This document shows positions 25,518 through 33,344 of a stretch of 40,290 bases of DNA, one piece after another; positions within the stretch are counted from its first letter, which is position 1, and every line of letters starts with the position of its first letter. Below the pieces are notes generated by a model. It saw only the letters and a program-made list of their open reading frames with translations. It was not told the DNA's origin and made no database searches. The stretch is from assembly GCA_018335975.1 (NCBI GenBank), contig JAGXRH010000221.1:1-40290 (forward strand), written 5' to 3'. This DNA is from Ignavibacteriales bacterium (lineage in GTDB: Bacteria; Bacteroidota; Ignavibacteria; UBA10030; F1-140-MAGs086). The translations under genes and the position numbers were made by a program.

Positions 25518-25556
25518 AAACCTTGAAGAGATAAAAATTCTTTCCAAGGTTTTTTT
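25518..25556 (+). terminator. Intrinsic terminator after hemW
   Basis: AAACCTTG pairs with CAAGGTTT, with a further inner AAGA/TCTT stem. The T-run (TTTTTTT) starts within the last stem bases. It closes the lepA-lepB-hemW transcript ahead of the DtxR operon. Confidence 0.75.
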
Positions 25557-25594
25557 ATGTACGATATTTTCCTTTTCTTTTGCTCGCTTAAATA

Positions 25595-25613
25595 TAGATT
25601 TAGACTAACCTAA
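25595..25613 (+). promoter_or_regulatory. DtxR/MntR-type operator
   Basis: TAGATTTAGACTAACCTAA agrees with the DtxR/IdeR box consensus (TTAGGTTAGnCTAACCTAA) at 14 of 19 positions; the right half-site is exact. It ends 16 bases before the start of the DtxR-family gene, so it would sit over or next to the promoter and allow metal-dependent autoregulation of the downstream operon. Confidence 0.65.
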
Positions 25614-25629
25614 AAAATAATTATGACTT

Positions 25630-26289
25630 ATGGAAACAATAACTGCCGAAGATTATATCAAACGGATTTATTCGATAGAACGTCATAGCAATTTTGCTTC
25701 AACTTCTTCGATTGCAAAAGCATTAGAAGTTTCCGATGCTTCAGCAAACGATATGATGAAACGCCTTTCCGAGCAGGGGTACGTAAAATATATTCCGCGC
25801 AAAGGAGTTCAACTCACAAAGAAAGGAAAGATTATCGCATTGAAAATAGTTCGCCGCCATCGTTTGTGGGAAATGTTCCTTGTAAAATTTCTTGGTTACT
25901 CGTGGGATGAAATACATAACGAAGCCGAGCGACTCGAACATGTTACTTCCGAATCACTCGAAGCGCGAATTGATAAAGCGTTGAACTTTCCTACCGTTGA
26001 CCCGCACGGCGACCCCATTCCAACGGCGAACGGAGAGCTGATTGAAACCGAATATCAATTACTCAACGACTGTGAGAAAGGAAGTGCCGGTATAATTTCC
26101 CGTGTAAGTGATAAAAGTCCGGAAGTGCTTCAATACTTAAAAAACATCGGACTCGGTTTACAAACAAAACTGAAGATTGTTGATAAAATTTCTTTTGATG
26201 GTTCAATTATTGTAAAAGCGAACAAACAAATAATTCCGTTAAGTCCAAAACTTGCACAATGTATTTTTATTCAACCAGTCACCGCATAA
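25630..26289 (+). CDS. DtxR-family metal-dependent transcriptional regulator
   Basis: A 219-residue DNA-binding protein that senses Fe2+ or Mn2+. The winged helix (STSSIAKALEVSDASANDMM, VKYIPRKGVQLTKKGKIIA) is followed by the metal and dimer domain (RRHRLWEMFLVKFLGYSW, EAERLEHVTSESLEARID, FPTVDPHGDPIP). A C-terminal FeoA/SH3-like domain of about 75 residues (LNDCEKGSAGIISRVSD...) completes it. The His/Glu/Asp positions of the primary metal site are in place. It precedes an NRAMP transporter gene by 6 bases, so MntR-like manganese control is likely, though iron cannot be excluded. A matching operator lies in front of it. Confidence 0.93.
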   Translation: METITAEDYIKRIYSIERHSNFASTSSIAKALEVSDASANDMMKRLSEQGYVKYIPRKGVQLTKKGKIIALKIVRRHRLWEMFLVKFLGYSWDEIHNEAERLEHVTSESLEARIDKALNFPTVDPHGDPIPTANGELIETEYQLLNDCEKGSAGIISRVSDKSPEVLQYLKNIGLGLQTKLKIVDKISFDGSIIVKANKQIIPLSPKLAQCIFIQPVTA

Positions 26290-26295
26290 AGAATT

Positions 26296-27600
26296 ATGAA
26301 TGAAACGGCAACTATTTCCTTCCCTCGAATCGCCGAAAATTTTTCGGAACAAAAAGGAATTAAGAAAATTTTCAACAGAAACTTAATCCGCGCGCTCGGT
26401 CCGGCATTTCTTGTTAGTGTTGGATATATGGATCCGGGAAATTGGGCAACCGATATCGAAGGCGGTTCGCGTTTTGGATATGCTTTACTTTGGGTAATTT
26501 TCCTCAGCAATATGATGGCGATTTTGTTGCAAACTCTTTCCGCTAAATTAGGAATTGCAACAGGAAAAGATTTAGCGCAAAATTGCAGAACACATTATTC
26601 TCGTTCAACGAGTTTCTTTCTTTGGTTCACAGCAGAACTCGCAATGATTGCAACCGACCTCGCAGAATTTCTTGGTTCCGCGCTTGCAATCTATTTGTTG
26701 TTTCATATTGATATGTTCACTGCGGTTTTGATAACGGGATTTGACGTGCTTCTGATTCTCGCGCTCCAACGATACGGATTTCGACCGCTGGAATACGCGA
26801 TTATTACATTCGTTGCAACAATCGGATTATGTTACGTTGTTGAATTATTTTTCGCTTCTCCGAATTGGTCAATCATTCCATATCACGTTGTCGTTCCGCA
26901 AATCAGTTCAGAAAGCATTCTTGTTGCAATTGGAATTCTTGGCGCAACAGTGATGCCGCATAATTTGTATCTCCATTCCAACATCATCCAATCGCGGTTA
27001 TCGGAAAATCCATCGAATGAAGAAAAGCATAAAGTTTTTCGCTTCGCAAAAATTGATTCGATTATTGCTTTGAATGGTGCGTGGTTTGTCAATTCTGCGA
27101 TTCTCATTATGGCAGCTGGAGCATTTTATACACGAAATATGGAGGTCGTTTCCATTGAAGAAGCGCATAAAACTTTAGAAATACTTTTTGGCGGAATGTC
27201 TGCCTTTGTATTTGCGCTTGCGCTGCTCGCATCGGGAATTTCCTCTTCGGTAACTGGTACAATGGCAGGGCAAATTGTGATGGAGGGATTTCTTGATATT
27301 AAAATTCGCCCGTGGCTTCGACGCTTGATATTGCGATTGATTGTTATGATACCGGCAATGATTGCCGTTGGCATTGGGACAAATCCTCTCGAACTCCTCG
27401 TGTTAAGTCAAGTGTTTTTAAGTTTTCAACTTCCGTTTGCAATTATTCCCTTGATAAAATTCACGAAAGACAAAACTATGATGGGAGAATTGGCAAACAA
27501 AGAGTGGATAACTTACCTTGCCATTACATGTGCTGTCGTCATTATCGGATTGAATATTCTTTTGTTATTCAAAACATTTGGCGGTGAGTTTGCGTTTTAA
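26296..27600 (+). CDS. mntH: NRAMP-family divalent metal transporter (Mn2+/Fe2+)
   Basis: A 434-residue inner-membrane, proton-coupled importer. The hallmark helix-1 motif GYMDPGNWATDIEGGS and the helix-6 motif ATVMPHNLYLHSN give the Asp, Asn and Met-Pro-His metal ligands. About 11 hydrophobic segments are visible. The helix-6 sequence reads VMPH rather than the canonical MPH preceded by Ala, a minor variation. It is in one operon with the regulator upstream, which would derepress it when metal is scarce. Confidence 0.95.
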   Translation: MNETATISFPRIAENFSEQKGIKKIFNRNLIRALGPAFLVSVGYMDPGNWATDIEGGSRFGYALLWVIFLSNMMAILLQTLSAKLGIATGKDLAQNCRTHYSRSTSFFLWFTAELAMIATDLAEFLGSALAIYLLFHIDMFTAVLITGFDVLLILALQRYGFRPLEYAIITFVATIGLCYVVELFFASPNWSIIPYHVVVPQISSESILVAIGILGATVMPHNLYLHSNIIQSRLSENPSNEEKHKVFRFAKIDSIIALNGAWFVNSAILIMAAGAFYTRNMEVVSIEEAHKTLEILFGGMSAFVFALALLASGISSSVTGTMAGQIVMEGFLDIKIRPWLRRLILRLIVMIPAMIAVGIGTNPLELLVLSQVFLSFQLPFAIIPLIKFTKDKTMMGELANKEWITYLAITCAVVIIGLNILLLFKTFGGEFAF

Positions 27601-27615
27601 AGTTTATTTGTATAC

Positions 27616-28152
27616 ATGAAACTAACCTTTTTTATAGTTCTTTTTTTGTGTTCACAAAATCTTTGGGCAAAAGATGAAAAAAAAATTGATTCTACTTCAA
27701 AGCAAGAACAATCAAAATGGGAACACCGCGGAAGATTGTTAGTTGGATACTTTGGAATTATTGAAAAGAATGAAACACCATTCAGACAAAAAATTTATTA
27801 TATAAACTTAAATTACCGTTCTAACGTTACTCAAAATAATGAGGCTTCAGTAATTTCAGAACCATTATTCAACTACGAAATCGGCATTAATTATATTCTC
27901 CCTTATGGCAAAATCGGTTTTGAAACTAGAATAGAAAAGATACTCTTTGTGGATGTTCACGCTGGGTTATCTTTATCACCACTTGCCTTTATCCCTCTTC
28001 CCTTTTGGGGAACATCTGGGGGAATTACAATTACACACAAGTTCATTTCAGGGAAAAGATTAGGAATTGATGTAGAAGTAGGTGCAAATACGATAATTGG
28101 ATATTTTTCTCCTTACGTTGCTTATGCAGCAGTCGGAATTGTATTTCACTAA
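27616..28152 (+). CDS. Exported protein, probable outer-membrane beta-barrel
   Basis: A 178-residue protein with a signal peptide (MKLTFFIVLFLCSQNLWA). The body alternates polar and hydrophobic residues in strands such as IYYINLNYRSNVTQ, YEIGINYILPYGKIGFETRI and FVDVHAGLSLSPLAF. It ends in a strand with terminal aromatic character (AVGIVFH). That pattern suggests a small outer-membrane barrel, but no family is recognised. It starts 15 bases after the NRAMP gene on the same strand, so it may be part of the metal operon. Confidence 0.6.
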   Translation: MKLTFFIVLFLCSQNLWAKDEKKIDSTSKQEQSKWEHRGRLLVGYFGIIEKNETPFRQKIYYINLNYRSNVTQNNEASVISEPLFNYEIGINYILPYGKIGFETRIEKILFVDVHAGLSLSPLAFIPLPFWGTSGGITITHKFISGKRLGIDVEVGANTIIGYFSPYVAYAAVGIVFH

Positions 28153-28234
28153 TAGTTCAATTATTCTCATCAGATTTTTCCTTTTCTTTTTCAATCCGTT
28201 ACAAAGAGTCCACATTTTAGTTTTAAATAATTAT

Positions 28235-29449
28235 ATGAAACTTCATAATCTCATTTTCATTTTTCACTTTTCACTTTTAACTCTCTTCATTGGTTGCGAC
28301 ACATTGTTCACGTCAAAACCGGAAACGGGAGAAACATTTGACCAAACTTTGGAAGGATTAACACGAACACAAAAACTTGCCTTCGCCCGCGGTGATGAAG
28401 CATTTGAAAAAACTTTTTCTGTCATTGAAGGACTCGGACCTATTTTCGTTCAACCATCGTGCGAAGGTTGTCACAACGGCGATGGTAAAGGACACCCGCG
28501 AACAAACTTGAAGCGATTTCAAAAAAACGATGGATCTCAGGTTGATACGAATTTTACTATTCAATACGGAGGAGCGCAGTTACAGCAACGTTCCATTCCC
28601 GGGATTCCTCCCGAAGAAATTCCTTCGCAGCGAAGTGCAATTTCTACACGAAGCGGTCCTCCTGTGTTTGGGATGGGATTGATTGAAGCAATTGACGACG
28701 CTACAATATTAGCAAATGTTGATTCTGGCGATGGAATTTCCGGAAAAGCAAATTTTGTCCCAGCGCACGAAATGGCAATTCCACCAAATGTAAATTCGTA
28801 CAACGGAAAATATCTCGGACGATTCGGAAGAAAATCGGGAACGCCGTTTCTTCTTCAACAAGTCGCAACGGCGTATTTGCAGGATATGGGAATTACTTCG
28901 GAATTTTTTCCGCAAGAATTGCAACACGCGCAACTGGGAACGATGAGTGAAAATATTCCGGAACCGGAAGTTTCTTTTTCAACACTCAATGATGTTGCAA
29001 ATTATTTACGAATGCTCGCCCCACCAAAACGGGGTAAAATAACTTCGCAAATTAAACTTGGCGATAGTTTGTTTACCGCAATCGGTTGCGCGAATTGTCA
29101 TATCCCAAAAATGCAAACGGGAATTCATCCAACAATTGCGGCATTAAGCAATAAACAAGTTCACTTGTATTCCGATTTGCTGTTGCACGATATGGGAGAT
29201 GAACTCGCAGATAATTTCATCGAAGGAGAAGCGAACGGAAAAGAGTGGCGAACTACTCCATTGTGGGGATTGCGTTTGTATGCTGAAAATCTTGGCGGAA
29301 CTGCATATTATCTTCACGATGGAAGAACAAATGATTTGAAAACAGCAATTCTTTTTCACGGAGGAGAAGCAATGAGTGCTCGCAATTTGTTTAACGCACT
29401 TTCTAACGCTGATAAGGAAGCAGTGCTTGCCTTTCTTCGTTCTTTGTAA
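28235..29449 (+). CDS. Di-heme oxidoreductase lipoprotein (DUF1111 family)
   Basis: A 404-residue lipoprotein with two c-type heme motifs, CEGCH (76-80) and CANCH (285-289). The DUF1111 core is FVQPSCEGCHNGDGKGHPRT, RSGPPVFGMGLIEAIDD, YLGRFGRKSGTPFLLQQVA, LLLHDMGDELADNF, WRTTPLWGLRL and YYLHDGRT. The family is related to cytochrome c peroxidases and MauG and is placed in the periplasm or outer membrane. Its reactions are poorly known. I start it at the ATG at 28235, because that gives a signal peptide with lipobox LFIGC (C21). The longer frame from 28097 overlaps the upstream gene. A Rieske protein and a porin follow. Confidence 0.9.
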   Translation: MKLHNLIFIFHFSLLTLFIGCDTLFTSKPETGETFDQTLEGLTRTQKLAFARGDEAFEKTFSVIEGLGPIFVQPSCEGCHNGDGKGHPRTNLKRFQKNDGSQVDTNFTIQYGGAQLQQRSIPGIPPEEIPSQRSAISTRSGPPVFGMGLIEAIDDATILANVDSGDGISGKANFVPAHEMAIPPNVNSYNGKYLGRFGRKSGTPFLLQQVATAYLQDMGITSEFFPQELQHAQLGTMSENIPEPEVSFSTLNDVANYLRMLAPPKRGKITSQIKLGDSLFTAIGCANCHIPKMQTGIHPTIAALSNKQVHLYSDLLLHDMGDELADNFIEGEANGKEWRTTPLWGLRLYAENLGGTAYYLHDGRTNDLKTAILFHGGEAMSARNLFNALSNADKEAVLAFLRSL

Positions 29450-29479
29450 TGTAAAGAAAAATATAACTCGCAAACAATT

Positions 29480-29923
29480 GTGAACACAATAATAAATCGT
29501 AGAGAATTTCTCGGAGCGATTTCTTCGCTTGTCGTTGGAAGCATTATTACCGTACCATTATTAAGTGGTTGCGCGACAACGGGATTTGTATCCTATGCAA
29601 CAAAAGCCAACAATGGAACTGTCATTCTTGATGTTTCACATTTTCCTGAATTGAAAGAAATCGGAAATGCAATTCAAATCAATGTCGAAAATATTTCCGA
29701 AGAAATTATTCTCGTACGAAAAAGCGAAAATGATTTTACTGCACTTTCACCAATTTGTACACATCTTGGATGTTCTGTGAAAAAAGAAAACACATTTCTT
29801 CGTTGTCCGTGTCATGGTTCAACGTATTCACTTGCAGGAAATGTTGTCCGCGGTCCTGCAGAAAAGCCGCTCACTTCATATCATACAGATTTTTCAAACG
29901 GAACAATCACTATTTATTTATGA
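29480..29923 (+). CDS. Rieske [2Fe-2S] protein, Tat-exported
   Basis: A 147-residue iron-sulfur protein. The cluster boxes are CTHLGC (93-98) and CPCHGS (109-114), and the Pro loop is GPAEKPLTSYHTD. The N-terminus has twin arginines (NRREFLGAISSLVVG) and a cysteine in LLSGC (C31), so it may be a Tat-exported lipoprotein or keep an anchor. The start is GTG at 29480, since no ATG precedes the Tat motif in frame. There is no cytochrome b or c1 gene next to it, so it is not an ordinary bc1-complex subunit. It stands between a di-heme oxidoreductase and a barrel protein and overlaps the latter by 4 bases (ATGA). Confidence 0.92.
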   Translation: MNTIINRREFLGAISSLVVGSIITVPLLSGCATTGFVSYATKANNGTVILDVSHFPELKEIGNAIQINVENISEEIILVRKSENDFTALSPICTHLGCSVKKENTFLRCPCHGSTYSLAGNVVRGPAEKPLTSYHTDFSNGTITIYL

Positions 29924-31104
29924 AACGATTTACTCCAATACTCCATCACTCCATTATTATTTTTCTTGTTATTTTCTCGAATATTGTATTTGCTCAAAAT
30001 GATGATTCGATAAAAACCTCAAATCCATTTGTGAAAGGTGGGGCGTATGATAAACCATTTGTAACAAACGTATTCAGCAAAACTGCTATTGGTGGCTATG
30101 TAGAAACGGTGTTTAAAATTGAACGCGCAGATGGCATAACAGAAGAAATAACATTCGAAGCGCGGCGATTTAATTTGTTTGCACATTCTATCATTTCGCA
30201 ACGCACACGATTTTTTACGGAAATTGAATTTGAACATGGAACGGAAGAAATCAATATAGAATTTGCCGCTCTCGATTTTGACATCACATCATTTGCAACA
30301 TTTCGCGGAGGAATAATTCTTTCTCCTCTTGGAAAATTTAATCTCACTCACGATGCGCCTTTGAATGAACTCACCGACAGACCAATTGTTTCAACAGAAA
30401 TAATTCCTACGGCACTTTCCGAAGCGGGAATGGGTTTTTACGGTTCACTCTTTCCTTCCGCAAATTCCCGATTGACGTACGAATTGTATGCAGTGAATGG
30501 TTTCAATGACGGAATAATTACGAATGGAAGCGGAACACAAATTCGTGAAGGTCGCGGCGATGTTGGTGAAGATAATAATCAACTACCTTCATTTGTTGGA
30601 AGAATGGGATATTCACCATTGGAAAATGTTGAACTTGGTCTCTCCGCTCATTCCGGAATTTATAATACGTTCAATGTTGATGGACTGGAAATTGACGATA
30701 AAAGGAATCTCACAATTGCCGCTTTCGATTGGGAGTACAATACAGAGGAGTTTGATTTTATCGGAGAGTATGCTCGTTCAACGATCGAAATACAGAAATC
30801 ATTACAAGGATTATTTGCAGAAAGGCAGCAGGGAATGTACGCGCAATGCAATTATCGTTTTGGAAAAAAATATTTTTCCTTTCTTCCGCTCTCCTACTTC
30901 ACCGCCGTTGCACGATATGAATTTGTTGATTTCGATACAGAGTTAAAAGGCGATGCGCTACAAAATATTACCTTCGGAATAAATTTTCGTCCGACAAGCG
31001 ATACTGTATTTAAACTCGATTATCATTATCAATGGAATTGGAACCGCGTTGATGTTGTTGGAAATGCTGCGGGAATAAATTTCGGAGTAGCGAGTTATTT
31101 CTGA
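29920..31104 (+). CDS. Outer-membrane porin-like beta-barrel
   Basis: A 394-residue exported protein with signal peptide ending NIVFAQ. It has long antiparallel strands ending in aromatic residues (FNLFAHSIISQRTRFFTEIE, ITFGINFRPTSDTVFKLDYH) and a C-terminal barrel-closing strand (GINFGVASYF). This resembles the phosphate-selective porin OprO/OprP or DcaP-like barrels of Bacteroidota, but the substrate is unknown. I start it at the ATG at 29920, which overlaps the Rieske stop (ATGA); the frame continues upstream only as a shadow of the Rieske gene. It may provide the outer-membrane route for the redox proteins upstream. Confidence 0.8.
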   Translation: MKRFTPILHHSIIIFLVIFSNIVFAQNDDSIKTSNPFVKGGAYDKPFVTNVFSKTAIGGYVETVFKIERADGITEEITFEARRFNLFAHSIISQRTRFFTEIEFEHGTEEINIEFAALDFDITSFATFRGGIILSPLGKFNLTHDAPLNELTDRPIVSTEIIPTALSEAGMGFYGSLFPSANSRLTYELYAVNGFNDGIITNGSGTQIREGRGDVGEDNNQLPSFVGRMGYSPLENVELGLSAHSGIYNTFNVDGLEIDDKRNLTIAAFDWEYNTEEFDFIGEYARSTIEIQKSLQGLFAERQQGMYAQCNYRFGKKYFSFLPLSYFTAVARYEFVDFDTELKGDALQNITFGINFRPTSDTVFKLDYHYQWNWNRVDVVGNAAGINFGVASYF

Positions 31105-31186
31105 TTTCAATACTTCTTCACATTCGCGACAATCTTCTTTGACAAAGAAATCTCTTCACCGTGTTCACTAAATAAGGAGTAACTAC

Positions 31187-31240
31187 GTGTTAATTATTTT
31201 TCTCCCACCTTTGCCACCTTCCGACATTTTTCTATTTTAA
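31187..31240 (+). CDS. Possible 17-residue leader peptide with PPLPP
   Basis: A GTG at 31187 stands 7 bases after a strong AAGGAG (31174-31179), rare in this window, and opens a 17-codon frame MLIIFLPPLPPSDIFLF. Proline runs can stall ribosomes, so it might be a regulatory leader for the secreted protein gene that starts 20 bases later. Evidence is the ribosome-binding site and position only. Confidence 0.25.
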   Translation: MLIIFLPPLPPSDIFLF

Positions 31241-31260
31241 TCGCACTTTTTGAGGTTAAT

Positions 31261-32067
31261 ATGAAAATTCATCCGGCTCGAACCACCTTTATACTTTTTC
31301 TGGTATTTGCATTTTCCATTTCTCTCGACGCCTATCTGGATTGCGGGAGAATTCGACTCACACGGAAAAACGGATTCGGTTGCATCTGTCACGGAGATTT
31401 CGCTTCCCCCAATGTAGCCGTACAAATATTCGGACCGGATTCACTTGCTGCAGGAACTTCTGCACAATTCACCATCGCTGTATTCGGAGGTCCCGATTCT
31501 TCGGCAGGAGTGAACGTTGCCGTTTCACGCGGAGTGATTGATACGGTGGATTCAACGTTGTGCAAAATAGAAGACGAACTCACGTACGCTTTCCCTCATC
31601 CCCGCCCCGTTGATGGAGCAATAACGTGGAATTTCAATTACACTGCACCACTACAAACCGGACAAGATACAATTTGGTCGGTGGGCAATAGCGTAAACTT
31701 GAGTGGAACTCCCGAAGGAGACGAATGGAATTTCGGAGAGAATTTTTATGTAAATGTTTTTCCTGCAACAAGTGTTTCGGATGAACGACAAGCAAAATCA
31801 TTTTCACTCTATTTGAAGTCCTATCCTAATCCCGCGAATCCCAATGCGGTGTTTTCTTTTTTCGTGCCATATTCATCATTCGTAAATTTGTCCATCTTTA
31901 ATTACGAAGGGAAGGCAGTTTCAAATTTGGTAAATGAGTATAAAGAAGAAGGTGTTCATCAAATTACATGGAGTGCAGGAAATCTTGCAAGCAGTATCTA
32001 CTTTGCGCGGCTGAGTATAAACAACGATGAACTTTCAGCCGTAAAAAAACTTATTCTCGTAAAATAA
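31261..32067 (+). CDS. Type IX secretion cargo protein with CxCH N-terminal domain
   Basis: A 268-residue exported protein. A signal peptide (FILFLVFAFSISLDAY) is followed by GCICHGDFASPNVAVQIFGP and an Ig-like/Reeler-type domain up to about residue 165. The CxCH-first layout followed by ITWNFNYTAPLQTGQDTIWS resembles the choice-of-anchor V domain proteins. The C-terminal 85 residues are a Por/T9SS sorting domain (LKSYPNPANPNAVFSFFVPY, LSIFNYEGKAV, GVHQITWSAGNLASSIYFAR, KKLILVK). It should therefore cross the outer membrane and be attached outside. The single CxCH is not a normal heme c site. Confidence 0.82.
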   Translation: MKIHPARTTFILFLVFAFSISLDAYLDCGRIRLTRKNGFGCICHGDFASPNVAVQIFGPDSLAAGTSAQFTIAVFGGPDSSAGVNVAVSRGVIDTVDSTLCKIEDELTYAFPHPRPVDGAITWNFNYTAPLQTGQDTIWSVGNSVNLSGTPEGDEWNFGENFYVNVFPATSVSDERQAKSFSLYLKSYPNPANPNAVFSFFVPYSSFVNLSIFNYEGKAVSNLVNEYKEEGVHQITWSAGNLASSIYFARLSINNDELSAVKKLILVK

Positions 32068-32076
32068 TTTTTACCC

Positions 32077-32430
32077 ATGGAACACTCACTCTACCACTAC
32101 AAAGCCACCGTTCTCGACGTGTACGATGGCGATACACTCACCGTTGCAATTGATTTAGGATTCAATGTTCAGTTGCGGAAAGAAAAGATTCGTTTGAACC
32201 GCATCAACGCTCCCGAACTAAAAGAGCGTTCCAAAAAACAGGGAATTGCCTCACGTGATTTTTTACGTTCGCTCATTCTCGAAAAGGAAATCACGCTTCA
32301 AACAATCAAAGACCGGAAAGAAAAATACGGGAGATATTTAGGGGAAGTGTGGATTACTGCCGATGGAAAAGATGTGAATGTGAATGACGAATTGGTGAAA
32401 AAGGGATTCGCGAAGTATCAGAAGTATTGA
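32077..32430 (+). CDS. Thermonuclease-family (SNase-like) protein
   Basis: A 117-residue OB-fold nuclease of the staphylococcal nuclease family. The marks are VLDVYDGDTLTVAIDLGF, the first catalytic arginine region KIRLNRINAPELKERS, and KDRKEKYGRYLGEVW, which holds the second arginine. The C-terminal domain WITADGKDVNVNDELVKKG is normal. No signal peptide is seen, although many homologues are secreted, so cytoplasmic action is possible. It ends about 95 bases before the convergent minus-strand gene, with a 7-nt array between them. Confidence 0.88.
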   Translation: MEHSLYHYKATVLDVYDGDTLTVAIDLGFNVQLRKEKIRLNRINAPELKERSKKQGIASRDFLRSLILEKEITLQTIKDRKEKYGRYLGEVWITADGKDVNVNDELVKKGFAKYQKY

Positions 32431-32432
32431 GG

Positions 32433-32538
32433 AGGTTTCGGATTTCAGATTTCGGATTTCGGATTAAAAATTACCAACTTCCTTTTCTACCGAATTCTGA
32501 ATACTTACTTCTTGCTTCTTACTTCTCACCTCTTTCTC
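32433..32538. repeat. Heptamer-period array 4 (GGATTTC then CTTACTT)
   Basis: The first block is AGGTTTC, GGATTTC, AGATTTC, GGATTTC, GGATTAA (32433-32467). After about 36 irregular bases comes a second block, CTTACTT, CTTGCTT, CTTACTT, CTCACCT, CTTTCTC (32504-32538), which includes the stop codon (32526-32528) of the minus-strand gene. The second unit is the same as in array 2. Confidence 0.7.
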
Positions 32539-33344
32539 CCCCTCCACCCATACCTCGGATAAATATACTCCATAAATGAGTCGGAAAGTTTTCCTTTCCA
32601 TTCAACCTGCACAATATCTCCATCTCTTTCCTGTATGCTTTCAAATAATTTTCCCTGCGCGATAAATTCATCTTCATCCTGATTGATGATGAGAAGAACA
32701 CCATTCTCATTCAGCAACGAAACAAGATGGGAAAGGAATTCTGTTGGAGAGAAAAAACGCAATGGCAAACCCCATTTCAAACAAGGTTCGGGAAATACAA
32801 AGGGCAAGAAACAAGAAACGACGTCGTATTTTTTTTTATGTGTGAACACGTTGCCGGCAATATATTTCGCTTTCGGTAAGTGTTCAATGTACGAATGTGC
32901 GTAATCCCTCCTTCGATAAAAATCCCGATACAAACGATTCGCATCAAGTTCAATTCCTGTAAGAATAAAATCGGAATGGCATTTTTCGAGTAAACGATAG
33001 ATACTTTCCACATACGCCCAATTTTTTGCGCCAACATCGAGCCATCGCAGTTCGCCGTTTTGTTGCAATGAATTTACGGGAAGAAGTTGGGTGAGATAAT
33101 CGAGATAGGTGAGTGTTTCGATATATCGCGTTTTGCTGCTGCGATTTTGTATTCCGGACAAATCATATTCTTCAAGAAGTTTCTTTTCCCGTAGAAGTAA
33201 GTATTGTTCGTTCTTTCGATTGGAAAATAAACCAAGTCTCGGTTCATTCTGTTCGATATATTTTTTTTGCCGCCATCGAAATTGCGAGCGGAGGAAAAAT
33301 CCTGCCTCATTCAATAATGATTCAACGGTGTGAATGAAGTTCAT
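32526..33344 (-). CDS. Putative SAM-dependent methyltransferase-like protein
   Basis: A 272-residue soluble protein. ELRWLDVGAKNWAYVESIYR looks like motif I of a Rossmann methyltransferase. ILTGIELDANRLYRDF supplies an acidic strand end, and KKYDVVSCFLPFVFPEP followed by LLNENGVLLIINQDEDEF matches the later strands. The glycine-rich loop is reduced (DVGAKNW), so activity is uncertain. The N-terminal 90 residues are basic and helical, with no known domain. The start overlaps the stop of the M48 protease gene by 4 bases, so they are translationally coupled. Confidence 0.6.
   Translation of the reverse strand: MNFIHTVESLLNEAGFFLRSQFRWRQKKYIEQNEPRLGLFSNRKNEQYLLLREKKLLEEYDLSGIQNRSSKTRYIETLTYLDYLTQLLPVNSLQQNGELRWLDVGAKNWAYVESIYRLLEKCHSDFILTGIELDANRLYRDFYRRRDYAHSYIEHLPKAKYIAGNVFTHKKKYDVVSCFLPFVFPEPCLKWGLPLRFFSPTEFLSHLVSLLNENGVLLIINQDEDEFIAQGKLFESIQERDGDIVQVEWKGKLSDSFMEYIYPRYGWRGRKR

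Noticed and set aside
28097-28234. 46-residue extension of the DUF1111 protein
   Set aside because: It overlaps the upstream gene and precedes an obvious lipoprotein signal at 28235.
29755-29919. 55-residue extension of the porin-like protein
   Set aside because: It is a frame-shifted shadow of the Rieske gene; a signal peptide starts at 29920.
29480-29923. Rieske subunit of a cytochrome bc1 complex
   Set aside because: No cytochrome b or c1 gene adjoins; neighbours are a di-heme lipoprotein and a barrel.
31384-31395. c-type heme site in the type IX cargo protein
   Set aside because: The sequence is CICH (CxCH), one residue short of CxxCH.
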